From positions 70,511,742-70,575,741 of the forward strand of contig JAZBQD010000018.1 of the NCBI GenBank assembly GCA_036583965.1: a DNA stretch of 64,000 nt, read 5' to 3'. Under the pieces are notes generated by a model. That model ran no database searches and was not told the DNA's origin. It saw only the letters and a program-made list of their open reading frames with translations. Position 1 is the stretch's first letter. Every line of letters starts with the position of its first letter. Below are positions 49,926-63,193 of this stretch, piece by piece. The stretch is from Prunella strophiata. Lineage: Eukaryota; Chordata; Aves; Passeriformes; Prunellidae. A program made the translations under genes and the position numbers.

Positions 49926-52479
49926 GCCAAGACTGAGCTAATCTCTGTTGGTATCAGCTCAGTTAAGCCTGACCCAAACCCTCCAAAGCAATGAGGACAA
50001 GCACCGTTTAGACCTTTGCCATCAACTCCATCACAAATTACATGATTTTTTTGTTGTTTCACCCTCTCCCTAAATAACTGTCTGATATTTCAGAGACAGA
50101 AAAGGCAAGAAGTGATAAATACTAAATGCTCATTTTTAAGATCTGGACCATTAATTTCAATGTTTAACTAAAGTCACCATTTTTTATGTGTGGGCAACAG
50201 CTTTAAGGCTGAATTCAGAAGTGTTTTATGGACAGCAAACACAGAAAAACCTTGAAAGCCAACAGGCCTTTACAGGCAAAGACAATTATTAAACTCACCC
50301 GACAGGACCTTTCACAACAACCCCTTAAACATGAGAGGGAAACAGAAGAGTCTTAAACAGTTCATAATAAATTTGCTGCTGCTCTGGAACTCAAATAATT
50401 AAGTTACTATTTGCATGACACATTTGGTATCTCAGTGAGACACAGTATTTCATGGTGTCAATGTTGGTTCCATAATGATCAGTAAGTAATTCCTTCATGG
50501 ACAAAAGCCATGGTTGATGCATTTATTAGGAGTTTGGCCTGAGCTGTCTCTTGCCTGTGATCCTCACTGCCCCACACTGAACCCAAAATCAGACATTTTC
50601 CCAGGGCTCTCCATCCTCTTTTCTCTGGAGACAAAATTATTTCTACATGAGCAGTGCTGTGACTTGTCAATAAGCACAGGCTGCTCTGCCAGATGAACGA
50701 CCTCACCCAGCCACTAATTTGCTGCAGAGCACTTTGCATCCTGCCTATGCCAATCACATTCCCACAATTCCCTAACACAGAGGCATTGGCAACAGGAGGA
50801 TTTTATAAAAGAATCAGTGTAGTGAAGCATTACATAAAAATTAAATGTTAATGCAAAGCTTTTGCAAGGTTACTAACAGTATCACTTCAGCACTGCATTA
50901 AAAACAACCACTTCTAAACCCCAAAAACAAATCAAAAATCATTTATGTAAATAAATGCAGGGGGGCAAAAAAGACTAATTTGCAAACATGCCTTACTGAA
51001 ATTTCACATAAAAACTTTAATATCACTTTTGCACAGGTTCCACTATTCCACACCGAAAATACAATGTCCCACATGGGGTTTTATCTGAAATTTTTAAATA
51101 ATTGAAAGATACAGTGGTTGAAATTAGTGTTTCAATCCTCTAAGCACAAACTTTATCACATGAACAGTGACTACAAATCACACAAGTCCCCAAAGCTGGG
51201 AAAACAGAATTTACAGCAGAAAGCATCACAACATTGTAAGGAATGGAAAAAAAATTACTTCCTGCAAGTTAATTTTATATATTGAAGAATACCTGAGAAG
51301 CCTTGTGAGGCTCCCAAAAAGTCATGATTGTCAGGATTCCTGAACCAGTGGTTTCAGGGTGAACTTCAGTCCCAGACAGAAAGCAGAGGGGAAAACCTCC
51401 CAGCCTGCTCTGCTTTCAGCATCTCTCTGTGAGAAATGATAACATACACACATTGTTTTGCTCAAATTTATTCCATTTGAGGCTGCTGTTCTATATTAAG
51501 AGTGCAACAAGCCTTTATATGTCTAGTTACATTTTAATATAAAAGTATTTTTCCATTTGAGAAAAAGCTGACAGGTGACAATTAAGAAATAAAGTATCCA
51601 CCTGCTCCCAGTGAGCTGGAGAGCAATGTGTAACAAAAAAATAATAAAAAATGTTTCTAAAACAACTTAATAGGTTTTTAAAGGGAAGATGGCATGACAA
51701 AATGTTCTACAATTACTGACTTCCAGTTTCTAATCTGAGTAGATGTCACTGGGCTGTAGAGGGAGAGATGCAGAGGACTGTGGAATGACTGGTGCTGGAG
51801 TGAATCAACATCTCTGGATTAAACATGAGGACTTGTTCCATTTAAAAATTACCTTCAGTAATTGAAATAGTCATTTCAGTTTAGCACCCATGAAGCACTG
51901 TGGAATGAACACCACCCAGTTCTTAGACTGGTAAGAAACAGCTGCAGGCCAAGAGCATTTGCTGATCAACAAACATAAAAAACTTAAAGAGAAATGACAG
52001 ATAGAGCCCCTAAAAACAAAACCAAAAAATCCTCTTTGCAAACATGCGATTAAAAAGAAACCAACTGATCAGAGAGTGATGGTATTACCCAGGAGATACT
52101 CCTACCAAGGCTTTGAACCATAGCATCATTTTTCCTCCTTCTCCTCTCTGCCTTTTTCCTTTGTCTTCCCAAATGCATCATGCTGACAAGTAACAACCAT
52201 TCAAAGAACCAATTACTGTTTCTGGGTCTTTTTTTTTTATATAACTCCATCTTAACAGGCTTTTTCTGTAAATCCCCATGAGTGCCATGCCACCTCAGCC
52301 CCATTCTGTCACTCCATCCCCGTGCTCTGCCCAGATGATGGTGTGATCTCTGCACCCAGGCTGCACAGTGACATCATCAGTGATGTAAGAAGTGCACATC
52401 TCTTCACTTTTCCCAGGTCACAAATGAAAATACATCAGGTTCCAGTTACAACTTCCTACCCTCTCCCTTTCTTTCACAG

Positions 52480-52889
52480 TGTGAGAAACACTCACTCACC
52501 AATAAAGTTGAAAGAGAACAAAGTCATTGAAGCAAAACTATTTATTAATATAAACACAGCAGCTGTGACAGCTGCATCTCACTGGGGAGGCACACCTACC
52601 CCTAAAATGTACAAACCTTTATGCCCTTCCCCAGCTGGGGGTGTCCCTGTCCCCTCTCCCACTGCCTGGGTACTCAGGAATTTACATTCTTTCTGACCCT
52701 ACTGCACTGAAACCAACAGCTCCTCCGCTCTCCCCTTTCTCTTCCCTGGAACAAACATCAGTTAACTCCCCTTTTCCTCCCTGCCACACTCCCTCCCAAG
52801 GCCTAGCCTCACGCTAGCTACATCTCTGCCTACGTGACATTAAGTATACAGTCTTATGGCTGAAGCAAAACACTATTTTACCACTCACA
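52480..52889 (-). repeat. 3' LTR of the provirus, 410 bp
   Basis: Starts and ends with TGTGAG/CTCACA inverted termini. Immediately inward (52890-52903), read on the minus strand, is the polypurine tract AAAAGGGGGTGGA. A polyadenylation-type AATAAA is present on the minus strand at 52541-52546, near a TATA-like stretch. Confidence 0.88.
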
Positions 52890-53153
52890 ATCCACCCCCT
52901 TTTCATTTATCACCTTTTTGCTGAGGCCCTTGGTTTGGTTATCTGTCTGGCAGGTGTGGGCCAGGCCCTGTTTGCAAAGCGGTTCTATTCAAACACAACA
53001 GTTACACTCCAGTTATTTTGCAAACTCGTGTTTGTGCTGAGCTAGACTTATTCCAAAGTTTTAGGCCTTTGTTTCCTGCTGAGGTGCATAGCTTTGCTCT
53101 AGCTTGTGTAAAATAAGATGCAGGTTGTCTTCTGGTTTCTCTCTTTTTTGATC

Positions 53154-53420
53154 TCACCTCCTTAGGACCACGATCCTCTGGGTTCCTATTCTTTGACTAG
53201 CAGCTGCTAGGTTTGGGTTCACTGGCATTCTGATCACCTGCATTTCTTCTACTACACTAGCACTTAATCTGATAAAACAGGGAATAAGACAACATATAAG
53301 CAATAATCCAGCAAAGGCACATAATAGAAAGAAGCCCATCTTTCTCCATCAGGTTTTCCCAAATAGGTTATCCCACCACTGAGAATCCCACACTGTGTTC
53401 CATTTCTGTATTGGCACATA
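53154..53420 (-). pseudogene. Retroviral envelope transmembrane-tail remnant
   Basis: Minus-strand codons give a tryptophan-rich membrane-proximal stretch, a strongly hydrophobic segment of about 20 residues (near 53280-53340) and a short tail, the order seen at the end of retroviral transmembrane subunits. A stop interrupts it just before the helix. It is not joined to the N-terminal remnant in one clean frame. Confidence 0.6.
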
Positions 53421-53443
53421 GGCAAGCTTTCTGATGGTTGAGC

Positions 53444-53680
53444 CTATATTCCTAAATTTTGGACAATCCAGTAGGTTTGTGTTCCACCAAGGATCCTTTC
53501 CTGACATTTTGTAGGTTTGTCAGAACAGCATGCCATATTAAGCCAGAGATGATGGGTGAAACCCCATAATTTTTTCCCAGCAACTTTCCAGGTTCTATGG
53601 CATTTAATACAACAGTCAGCTAAAACAGGGTTTACTAGGACTAAAATTATAATCCAGGCAATAAAATTTAAATTATTCAT
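53444..53680 (-). pseudogene. Retroviral envelope N-terminal remnant
   Basis: A 78-codon open stretch with its own ATG and a hydrophobic segment near the N-terminus resembling a signal peptide, followed by cysteines. It lies just after the integrase remnant, where an envelope gene starts. The receptor-binding and fusion parts are deleted. Assignment is by position and composition. Confidence 0.55.
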
Positions 53681-53754
53681 TTTTGGGACAGATTATCTTT
53701 TCAGGGTTAATTTTAGAGGGTTACTTCTCTGTATCACAGTCGAGTCCCTGGGAG

Positions 53755-54110
53755 GTGACTCCACTGGTCCTTTAATTCAGATTGCATGTGCCCACCCTCT
53801 CTCTGCAGTGCGTACTGCTGTCTCAATTGTCAAGCGTATTGGAAAGGGACCTTCACATGTCAGTGTCAAGTTTGCAAGATTTTACCAACATCCAATCTCC
53901 CAGTTTTACCTGATGTCTGTAAATGTCCAGGGCTGATGTTTGAGGCAACAACCCCTTTCTTCTAAGATCTGCAAAAGAGAGCATTATCGCCTGCAAATAA
54001 TTTTTGAGATATAGGTCATTTGTTTCAGGAACTGGCAACCTTTCCTCCCTTCCCAGATAAGGCAATCCAAACAACATTTCATAAGAAGATACTCCATGTC
54101 AGGGGCTGCT
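53755..54110 (-). pseudogene. Retroviral integrase C-terminal remnant
   Basis: A roughly 110-codon minus-strand stretch, interrupted by at least one frame break, resembles the end of gammaretroviral integrase: a proline-rich start, a GDW-type SH3-like C-terminal domain, then the usual overlap into envelope. The catalytic core is absent. It joins leader sequence directly, so gag and most of pol were lost in one or more deletions. Confidence 0.7.
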
Positions 54111-54169
54111 AGAATCAGCAGGGTGTGCCTTCCTCTACTCCCGTTGTCCTGCTCCACAGAGTCAGAGGT

Positions 54170-54195
54170 CAAGTCTCCCAGACAATTCCCCAAAT
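54170..54195 (-). promoter_or_regulatory. Possible degenerate primer-binding site
   Basis: Just inside the 5' LTR the minus strand reads TTTGGGGAATTGTCTGGGA. The layout, TGGGG then TGTC(T/C)GGGA, resembles the tRNA-primed site of gammaretroviruses, with several mismatches. This is a positional and visual match only. Confidence 0.45.
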
Positions 54196-54363
54196 TGTGA
54201 GAAACACTCATTCACCAATAAAGTTGAAAGATAAAGTCATCAAAGCAAAACTATTTATTAATATAAACACAGCAGCTGAGTCAGGTGCTAGCTACATCTT
54301 TGCCTACGTGGCATTAAGTATACATTCTTATGGCCGAAGCAAAACATTATTTTTTCTCTCACA
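54196..54363 (-). repeat. 5' LTR of the provirus, shortened to 168 bp
   Basis: Both ends match the 410-bp LTR, but about 240 bp from the middle is absent. The shared parts differ at many single bases, so the insertion is not recent. An AATAAA is kept on the minus strand at 54254-54259. Confidence 0.87.
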
Positions 54364-54367
54364 ACAG

Positions 54368-54895
54368 AATCATGAAATGGTTTGGGTTGGAAGGGGCCTT
54401 AAAGCCCATCCAATTCCAAACCCCCACCACAGGCAGGGACACCTTCCACTAGCCCAGGGTGCTCCAAGCTCCATCCAACCTGAACACTTCCAGAGATGGG
54501 GAAGTCACAGGTTCTCTGTGCAACCTGTGACACCTCACCACCCTCATTAGAAAAAGCTTCTTCCTTATATCTAATGTAAATCAACATTGTCTCTGAAGCC
54601 ATTCCCCCTCGTTCTGTCTCTCCAAGTCCTTGTCCAAAGTCTCTTTACATCTTTCTTGTCAGCTCTTTCCGGCCACTAGAAGGTCACAATTAGGTCATCC
54701 CAGAGCCTTGTCTTCTCCAGACTGAACAATCCTAATTCTCTCAACCTCTCCTCATAGCAGAGCTGCTCCATCCCTCTGATCATCTTGGTGCCCCCTCTGG
54801 ACTCACTCCAACAGCTCCAGGTCTTTCCTGTGTTGGGGGCCCAAAGCTGGAGGCAGCTCTGCAGGTGAGGTCTCACCTGAGGGGGGCAGAACCCC
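54368..54895 (-). mobile_element. CR1 fragment interrupted at its tail by the provirus
   Basis: Starts AATCATGAAATGGTTTGGG directly after the provirus target duplication and runs to about ctcacctgaggggggcagaa. Confidence 0.86.
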
Positions 54896-56299
54896 CTCCC
54901 TTGGTCCCTCTTTTAACCCTTATCCTCCTATTCAACACCTCACCAACTGCTCCCCTTCCACACCTGTAATACAAGAAGGAGCCTGATTAATTCTATGTCA
55001 GTTGAAATGGCAGAATGGAAGATAAAACTCACCAGATTTCCTGACTACCACACACAGGTGAAAAGTTCTTCATAGGTCATGCCGTGCAGTCCTGCTATGG
55101 GTGGTGCCATTGAATCAAAGAGGCTTCCAAAGCCCAGATTGCAATTATTTATCTCTTACAGGTGCCTTCTTTTATAAGCATCCTAAATGATGCTTATAAA
55201 ACACCCAACACACATATATATTGTATTTTAAACAGTATCACTTAGAAATGGCAATTTCTGTCTGAGTACTATCATTCTTTCCTTTAACACGTTCTTAAAT
55301 TTTGATCTTAAGGTCAGACTGATGGGTCTGAAGATAGCAGATCATCTTTCCCTAGTGATTTTTTTTTAATCACTACTGCACAAACCAAAGACTCAACTAA
55401 TGTTACTTTCTATGACTAGCTCTTCACCTTCTTCACCCTACTTCTAAAACTGCTCTTAAAAGATTATCCATACACCTGCTCAAGGGCAAAATTCAATTAT
55501 AATTAGATAAAGAAAAGGTTTTAAAAGTGAATTAAGGATATAGAGGATACAATAAGACTTCTGAAAATCTAATCAAAGCATTAAGATTAAAAGAGTAGCA
55601 ATGAAAAAGGCAGAAAATCTCATTTGAACCAGTGAAAGTGAATGCCATCAGTATACATATAATCAGGATAAAGTACAACATGGACTATTTTAGGGGCAAC
55701 ACAATGCAAATGTTATGACTAGAAGTCCTTCCCTCAGTGCAAGTAAGTAATATGACAAGTACACATGTCCCATGTTCTCACTGTCAGTGCTCGGGATGGG
55801 CTCTGCAGTTCAAAAGTCAGCTTGGGAAAGGACTCACCATTCTTCAAAAGCCTGGTGTGGAAACAGTTCTCTAAAAGCACGTTCAGATTGGCTGGTCAGA
55901 CTCTGATGGCATCAGTCTGACAGCACCCAGCCTGTCTGCAGGGGCTGCAAAATACCTCCTTGTACCAATCAATTCAGCATCACAGCTGTTATCCACTTCA
56001 TAAATCAGTCCTGTAATTCTATCCTGCATTAATGCACTTGGAGAGGGAAACGTGCTATAACCCTTCTGAACTGAAACTTCAACGAAAACACAGAAAACAA
56101 GTCAAGGTACAAACCATGACTATGGAAAAAAACAAAACCCAAAAAAAAAACCCAAACCAGACCAAGTGATGCACAGTAATTTCCCTTCCCCATTTGCAAT
56201 CTTGTTGCAGTTTGCTGCCACTAGTTTGCTACAGATACCACTGGGAAGCAAGGACAGCAGGGAAGATTGCTGTACTGGGTTTGGCTTTATTTCCATATG

Positions 56300-56640
56300 G
56301 AATCACACAATGTCCAGAGTTGGAAGGGACTGACAAGGATCACTGAGTGCAACTCCTGGCTCTGCACAGGACACCGCAACAATCCCACCCTGTGCCTGAG
56401 GGCACTGCCCAAATGCTCCTGGAGCTCTGGCAGTCCTAGGACCACGACCATTGCCTGGGGAGCCTGGGCAGTGCCAGCACCCTCTGGGGGAAGAACCTTT
56501 CCTGATCTCTACCTAAACCTGCCCTAGCACAGCTCCAGCTATTCTCTTGGGTCCTGTCACTGGTCACAAAAAACAGAGACCAGAGCTGCCTCTCATGAGG
56601 AACTGCAGTTCACACTGAACTCTGACCTCAGTCTCCCCTT
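56300..56640 (-). mobile_element. CR1 3' fragment, same subfamily as 32586
   Basis: Shares cacaatgtccagagttggaa and ggactgacaaggatcactga with 32586-32640 at high identity. Confidence 0.84.
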
Positions 56641-58127
56641 CTCTCCTGCAGGAATATTTCTGAAGATGCCCTGGAATAAGACTGCAGGTGGCATATTGCC
56701 ATCATCTATCTTTAGTTAAATGCCCATTTAGAACAAACATTTCCTGTGTAGTCTGTGGATAGGATTCCTCAAAAGGCAGCTCATAACAACATTTTATTTA
56801 CATTTTTAGATTCTAAGCAGGGTTTAATTTCAAAATCCCACACCTGAAAAGTCCGGGTTCAGTTTACCCTATGTGTCTGGGAATATCTCAAACATTATTC
56901 AGCGCCAGCAATGTTTTAAGATATTTTACTGCATAATCAGTAGGACCTTTGCTACCAAGATCAGGATGAGATGATACACAATATACTTAATATTACATAT
57001 ATCAAAACTACTTTGTACAACTATTTTACTCTGCTGACCTGTTCTCTTTTCTCCTAGGCTCCATTACTTAAATAGAATACCACATATTAAGGAACACAAG
57101 TGACATGCACAATAATTACTTGGACTCCACATCTCAGAAATCATAGAGCTTTACCTACATTACATATGTTTTACACTTACTATGTACAGAAGTAGCTGCC
57201 AAAAGAAAACTCAAAAAGAAAATTTAGAAAGTTACCATTCCTACTATTTTCACACCTTGCAGAAGTTACAGCAACACACAACTCACCGGGGCCAAACTTT
57301 TCCAGAGTTTGTTTTTAAAGACCTAATAATGAACATGTACAACTTAAAAAAAAAAAGCTTATAAAAGGACTCAAAGTCATTAGAGGAGAACCTCTGCTGA
57401 AACGTGAGTCAGTCAGGAGAAAGGGAAAAAATACGCGTGTGTATATATTTTACTCCATTAAAATTATAGCTATCTGGCACTTTTTTAATTTAATTGGAGA
57501 TTAAAGGGAAAGCATCTTGTGCCAAGTCACAGTCCTAACCTGCCATTAATCTTCAGCAGATCAACAGCCCAGCCTGTCAAAGAGCTTCCAACGTTCAGTT
57601 TGGCCATCAGGCATGGCACTTTTGAACTGCTCTTATCACATGTTTAAGTTAGGAGAATTTAAAAACTTTCCACAATGCTTTCTGACCTCAAAATGGGTGC
57701 TTTTTCTTCTTCAGATGGCAGTTACCACAGAGATCATCCATAGTGGTTTATCTCCTCCAGCATCGATGGGTAGTGGCCTTCATCCACTTACTTTCATATT
57801 TTCAGTGTGTTACAAGATACTAAGGAAACATCAATTTCAGTTGTGTCTATAGAATCCTGTTAATTTCCCTAAACCTGAACAGAAAGATTTCCTTCAGTGA
57901 ATGATAGAAGTTGACTTATTATTTATTGAACTTACTATAGAAAAGCAACACAGCCTTGATGCCCAGAGAGCCATGCAAAGCCTAGCCATGAAGGGCTCAG
58001 GCTTCTGCAAATTTGTAACTTTAAATCAATACGAAATGTATGAAAAATTCAAATGCAAACAAAAATCAATAGACACACACATGGTTGTCTCCCACAGAAT
58101 TTCTTCTTCAAATCCACAGGTAAAAAG

Positions 58128-58478
58128 CAAAGAACTCTATGAACACAGGCTAAGAGAGCTGGGGTTTGTTCAGCCTGGAGAAAGCTCCAGGAAGAAATTC
58201 CAGCACCTTGCAGTACTTAAAACAGCTCCAAGAGAGCTGGAGAGAGACTTTGGACAAGGACATGGAATGACAGTACAAGGGGGAATGCCGTCCCACTGAC
58301 TGCGGGCAGGGTTAGATGGGATATTCGAGGAGAAATTCCTCCCTGTGAGGGTGCTGAGCCTTTGGCACAGGGTGCCGATGTCAGCTGTGGCTGCCCCGTC
58401 CCTGGAAGTGTCCAAGGCCAGGCTGGATGGGGCTTGGAGAAACCTGAGCTAGTGAGAGGTGCCTGCGCCCTTGGCAAA
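58128..58478 (+). mobile_element. CR1 3' fragment
   Basis: Plus-oriented, from cgctaagagagctgggg-like sequence through caaggccaggctggatgggg. The terminal octamers are missing. Confidence 0.82.
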
Positions 58479-60787
58479 GTGTAGACGCATGAAGTTAAAT
58501 CAACCTACAAGAAAATGGGAAAGAGCTCCCTTCATGTTCCCTGGGAAAACCTCTAGCCCAGCCAATCTCACTGGCACTGGTGAATCTCACGTAGAACCTG
58601 TCGTACCACAGGGCACTGCTTGAGGAGCCCAGGTCTACAACTACATAGTGTGAGTCACTATACCCTTCATGTCTGCACTTATGCTTCAATCCTACCTGCC
58701 TTGTGATACTGGAAAATCAGTGGGATTTAGATAGTAGGAATATAGCAAAGGATGTCTCCTCCAGCACCACGTCCTAGCTAATGCACATGTCTTGCACCGC
58801 AAGCAAGCAAAGCTCAGGCACAGAAGCCACTCTGATGCTTCAACCAGCTCTGATCTGATAACACAATTTCCACATTGTGATCTCTTGTCTTTTCATATCA
58901 CATGACAAATTCCCATAAGTGCTGAATAGAGAAATTAAGATCACATTTAAACTTCATCACTTTTAACACACAATATCCTTTTTCATCAGCCTCAGTGAAG
59001 ATGATTTAGGCATATTTATAGTAACACTAACCCATATTTCTTCTGTAGGGCAATATTATTCTCAGAATAGACAACTGAATACCAGTTGCCATGCCAAACT
59101 GTCACTAAAATATGCTTCCAAACCTCCAAATTCCTATGTAAATAGAGTCATCTTCAGACCATCTTTAGATCATATAAATAATTTGTCCTAATTAATTGAT
59201 AGGGAAACTCAACCAAGGGAATTAGATGATAAACTGTATTGATTCCTGAAGTCTGTGATCATCTGTTCTCAAGGGAACAGTAAAGTTAGAGGTTATAAAG
59301 TAATTTCAGCATTTCCAGCCGGACGACACATTCCTGTTTCTACCAGAATTCCAAATCCCCATCCTCTCACATTCAAACATCAAACTTGCATAGAAATTGT
59401 CATTGGACCATTCACATAAGGGGATTCTGCTGGTACTGACATTTGCCTGCTGTCCCAGAAATTCTCATCAGCTCAGGTACTGAGAAAAGCTGAAAATTAT
59501 CCACAAATTACCGGTTTAACATGCTTTCAGTAGCTCTGAGTTCTCTTTGGGCTCATCACATAAATTCAGATAAAACAAGTTAACAGACTATCAGAAGTAT
59601 CCACAAGAACATCTAAAATTCCAGCAATATTAGTATGGATGTTTCAGAAAAAACACGCATAGGCGGGAAGTCAAATCCTGGTTTTGACTTTGAACCACAC
59701 CAACACCTCCTCAAAATGATTCATCCTCCAGAAGTTGAACAAGGGCATACTTAAACACCCATTACTATTCCCAAAATGAAAACCAGTAACTTTAAAGAGT
59801 CACTGCAACCTGTGCTTGTGAGAAAGACACCGACTGACCCAAATTCATAGAGCTGCCTGTTATGTGTTTCAATGTAATAAATCAATCCCTTAAAAAAAGT
59901 GCACTAACGACACTGTCAAAAATGGAGACAGCAACTATACATAAATGCAAACACAAACAGAGTGTATCTTGAACAACAATAAATTTCAACTTTTTCAACA
60001 AAACTAAAAGCAACTCACCCTACAATTCTGCCTGTTCCTGATCTCCCCTTGAAAAAAATTTAAATTAAAATCACCAGTGACCTCAAAACTAATTATTTCC
60101 CACTATATTATTTGGAATTCAATACTTTGCTTCCAGCAAGCCAGCAACTTCAGTGTATGCTCACAATTTGGATACAGTAGTATACTTTTTTCTAGCAGCA
60201 CTAAAATTCTTAATAGAAAACAATGCTGGAGTTTTCCCTGCTGTTTTTTTCATTTTGTTTTGGGTTTGTTTTTTTTCTTGTAGCACTGGCCTGCCCAGTC
60301 AGCACTTCAGTTCCGCACTACTCTGCACCTCAGGTCTTGCACAGGCTGGAAATCTTTGCAGCATCACCTTTGACGATTTCACACAAAATCAAAGTATGTA
60401 GCAAGCAGACACTAGAGATCTAAGCTCTAAAATCACTACAAAATTCAAGTGATACTCTTCCAATCTGGATTAATGGGAAATTGACTGTGTAAATTAATCA
60501 TTAAACAGACAGGTGCACAACTCTGGCAGGAAACATGCTGCACTTTGCTGCAAAAAACCCTCACAAAACCACCTTGAAAAGTTTATTTTAGAGGAACTCA
60601 AACACGTTCTTGATCGTAACAAGCAATGAAATCTAAAAGCTGCGCTCAGGGTAAACCTAAATCATAGGTTTTCCCTAGATAGTGCAATTGCATTCAAAAT
60701 ATCTGGGAGCAGTGATATGACACCAACATGTGGAAAATGACCAAACTGTGGAAGGAAAGAGATAATGACACAAGCACAAAGAAACTG

Positions 60788-60791
60788 AGGG

Positions 60792-60822
<31 letters not shown>

Positions 60823-60848
60823 AAAAACAAAAACAAAAACAAACAAAA
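60788..60848 (+). repeat. Poly-A with CAAAAA microsatellite
   Basis: A run of about 31 A is followed by CCAAAAACAAAAACAAAAAC. No obvious retroposed body is recognisable upstream. Confidence 0.88.
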
Positions 60849-63193
60849 AAGCACTAAAGCCATTCAATACACAGCTAATCCACTGCAGGAGTAATTTTGT
60901 TCATTGCAGTGACTGAAAACTAAACAGCTTTTAATCACAAAGTAATTGAAGACATGATTATTCCTTCCCTTTGGCATGAAAAAATATTAAACCCAACCTA
61001 AATTTTCTGAATGGAAAAATAGCTCTCACTTTCTGTATTTCAGTTTATAAAAGGAGTTTACAAAAAAATGCTAATTCATCTGTGCTAAGCTTCTTATCCT
61101 TTGAGTAGACAAGCACCACCTTAGAGACAGATATTAAATTTTCGAGCAATACAAATACTAATAAGAAAGTCTTCCAAGGAGTGTTTCCTTAGCACAACTT
61201 TCCTTATTTTGTTTCCTTTCAGCTTACAGAAACTAGTGAAGAAAAGAGAGAAGGTTTCTGAAAATCAGGAAACAGGGGGCAAAGGCAAATAATAGAAAAT
61301 CTCATGGATTTTCACAGCTGTATTTGTACATACTGCATAAGTCTCTATGTAAAGCTGAGCAGCACCGTCTCGTGGTAAAGGTCATTATGGATAATTTTCA
61401 CACCAAAGATGATGTGTAACACCCTTTACCTACACGAAGCAACAACCCCCTGTTTAAATTTTTGCAACATGAACACACCCAAGCTAAGTCTGTGTACAGC
61501 AGTGCTTTCACCTCTGCAGCTGTGAGCCCAGCAGGCACGGCAGGGAATAAAAGGTAGTTTACACACTGGAAAACCCTTGGTTGGAATGCCCAGACCACCT
61601 CTGTCAGTATGGTGTCCCCTAAACCAGCTTAACCCCATTTCTGCATTTTCAGGGAACTGAAAATTCTGAATCTGGTGATACTGCAGGAAACTTGTCTTAC
61701 CAAGTGAAGCCACAACCAGGACCAGGAATATTTTCCAGATCCTGGGGTGTCCAAGAAATACTTCTCACAATCTGTTCTGGAGATCAGCTGCCCCTCTTTA
61801 GAAGGAATATTGCTCAGTTCGTCAGTAAAACATTTAAATTCTTCTTCATCATGCAAGGTGCACTGAAACGCTTATTATCAGCCCAAAACACAGAGTCCAT
61901 TTTCTTTCCATTATTCTCCAAACCCCCCACTATGCCAATGTCCCAAATTTAGGTTATCAGATTGCTACATAAAGCTTGTTCTGTGTGCAATTAAGGCCTC
62001 TTAGCAACCCTAATGATGTCACTATTCTGCAATAAGGACAGAGCCCTCACGTTCTGAATATCCCAAGCATTTCACATTCAAGTACAAACCATGTCTGGAA
62101 TCATCTGTATGCAGCACACATTCACCAAAACCCTGGCAAGCAACCTGCCTCTCCATCAAATAAATATTTATTTTAAGCAAAAGGAGGAAAAGTGACAGTC
62201 TCAAGTAGATCTAAAGGAACTTCTGTGAGGATCAGCCATAAACAAAGCAAGGGAACAAAAGCAGGAAACAAAAAGCAAACATTGTTACTGCTCCAGTGTT
62301 TCAGTGACTAAATGAGTATTTCATTCAAAACCGTGCACAAAAGCAAATTATCATCTCTGTTCACTGCTGTAAAATTGATTACTAAATATTCCAGCCCTGC
62401 TTCCAAGATGCTGCAGTGGTTTAACGGGTAGATGTGAGCATGTGGCTGTGCAAGAACAAAGCACTGGCATAAACCTGCTGTGGTCCTTCTTATGGTGAAT
62501 TCCAGTTTGGAGCAGCTCCCTTCCTCCCCCAAAACTACTTTGCTTACAAAATCACATCATTCTCAACCCTATTTTCTGCCTGTTTTACTTTGTTTTTTCA
62601 GTATACTTTAGAAGATGCAATTTAAAAGCTCCTACTTGCAGGGAATATTTTGAGTGCAAGAAAAAAAAAGCAAAGCTCTGTCTGGTCAAGAATGTAATTC
62701 CAATTACATGCTGTGTAATGCTGTGCTTAGAACTTTACATCAGAAAAAAATTCTTCAAGGAAGCTGTTCAAGAAAAGGACCCAAGGGTACCCTAAATTAA
62801 TACAGTAAGACAACAGCTTGGTCAGCAGCAGCATTACCTAAATATAGGATTTTCAGCATGGATTTCATAGACATGTTAGGTGCAGGAAGCTCAGGGTTTG
62901 AAATTTGATTGCTCACAAAAGCTTCAGAGGAACAAGCCAGGAAAGACAAATCCATACATACATGTCAAATATTATTTAAGTTTATCAGGACATGGGATAA
63001 AGGGATTGCTGGTCCTAGGTTTGTTTGGTTGTTTTTTTGTTTAATTAAAGAAAGCAACTATTTTCTGTGAAAACATTGCTAATCTCAGTCATTTCTTGGT
63101 ATTTCAATGTAAGTTATTTATGTTAAATGTAAATTGATGAAGATGGCAACAAACACCTGGGTGGACCTGAGTTTATTTTATTCATTTCCAAGG

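Larger units (their letters stand above)
52480..54363 (-). mobile_element. Defective endogenous retrovirus (gammaretrovirus-like), heavily deleted
   Basis: A provirus in minus orientation with LTRs at both ends, both TG...CA bounded, and a 4-bp target duplication ACAG at 52476-52479 and 54364-54367. Inside the 5' LTR edge a degenerate primer-binding-like site and leader are followed directly by the end of integrase, then the start of an envelope gene, then an envelope tail, then a polypurine tract. Gag, protease, reverse transcriptase and most of envelope are missing, so it cannot be functional. The 4-bp duplication and the integrase tail suggest a gammaretrovirus-like origin. It inserted at the tail of the CR1 beginning at 54368. 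Confidence 0.88.

Noticed and set aside
61629..61856. 75-codon minus-strand open frame rich in charged residues
   Set aside because: No recognisable family, no ATRN-compatible phase evidence and no splice context that I could support. It may be an old decayed repeat or chance.
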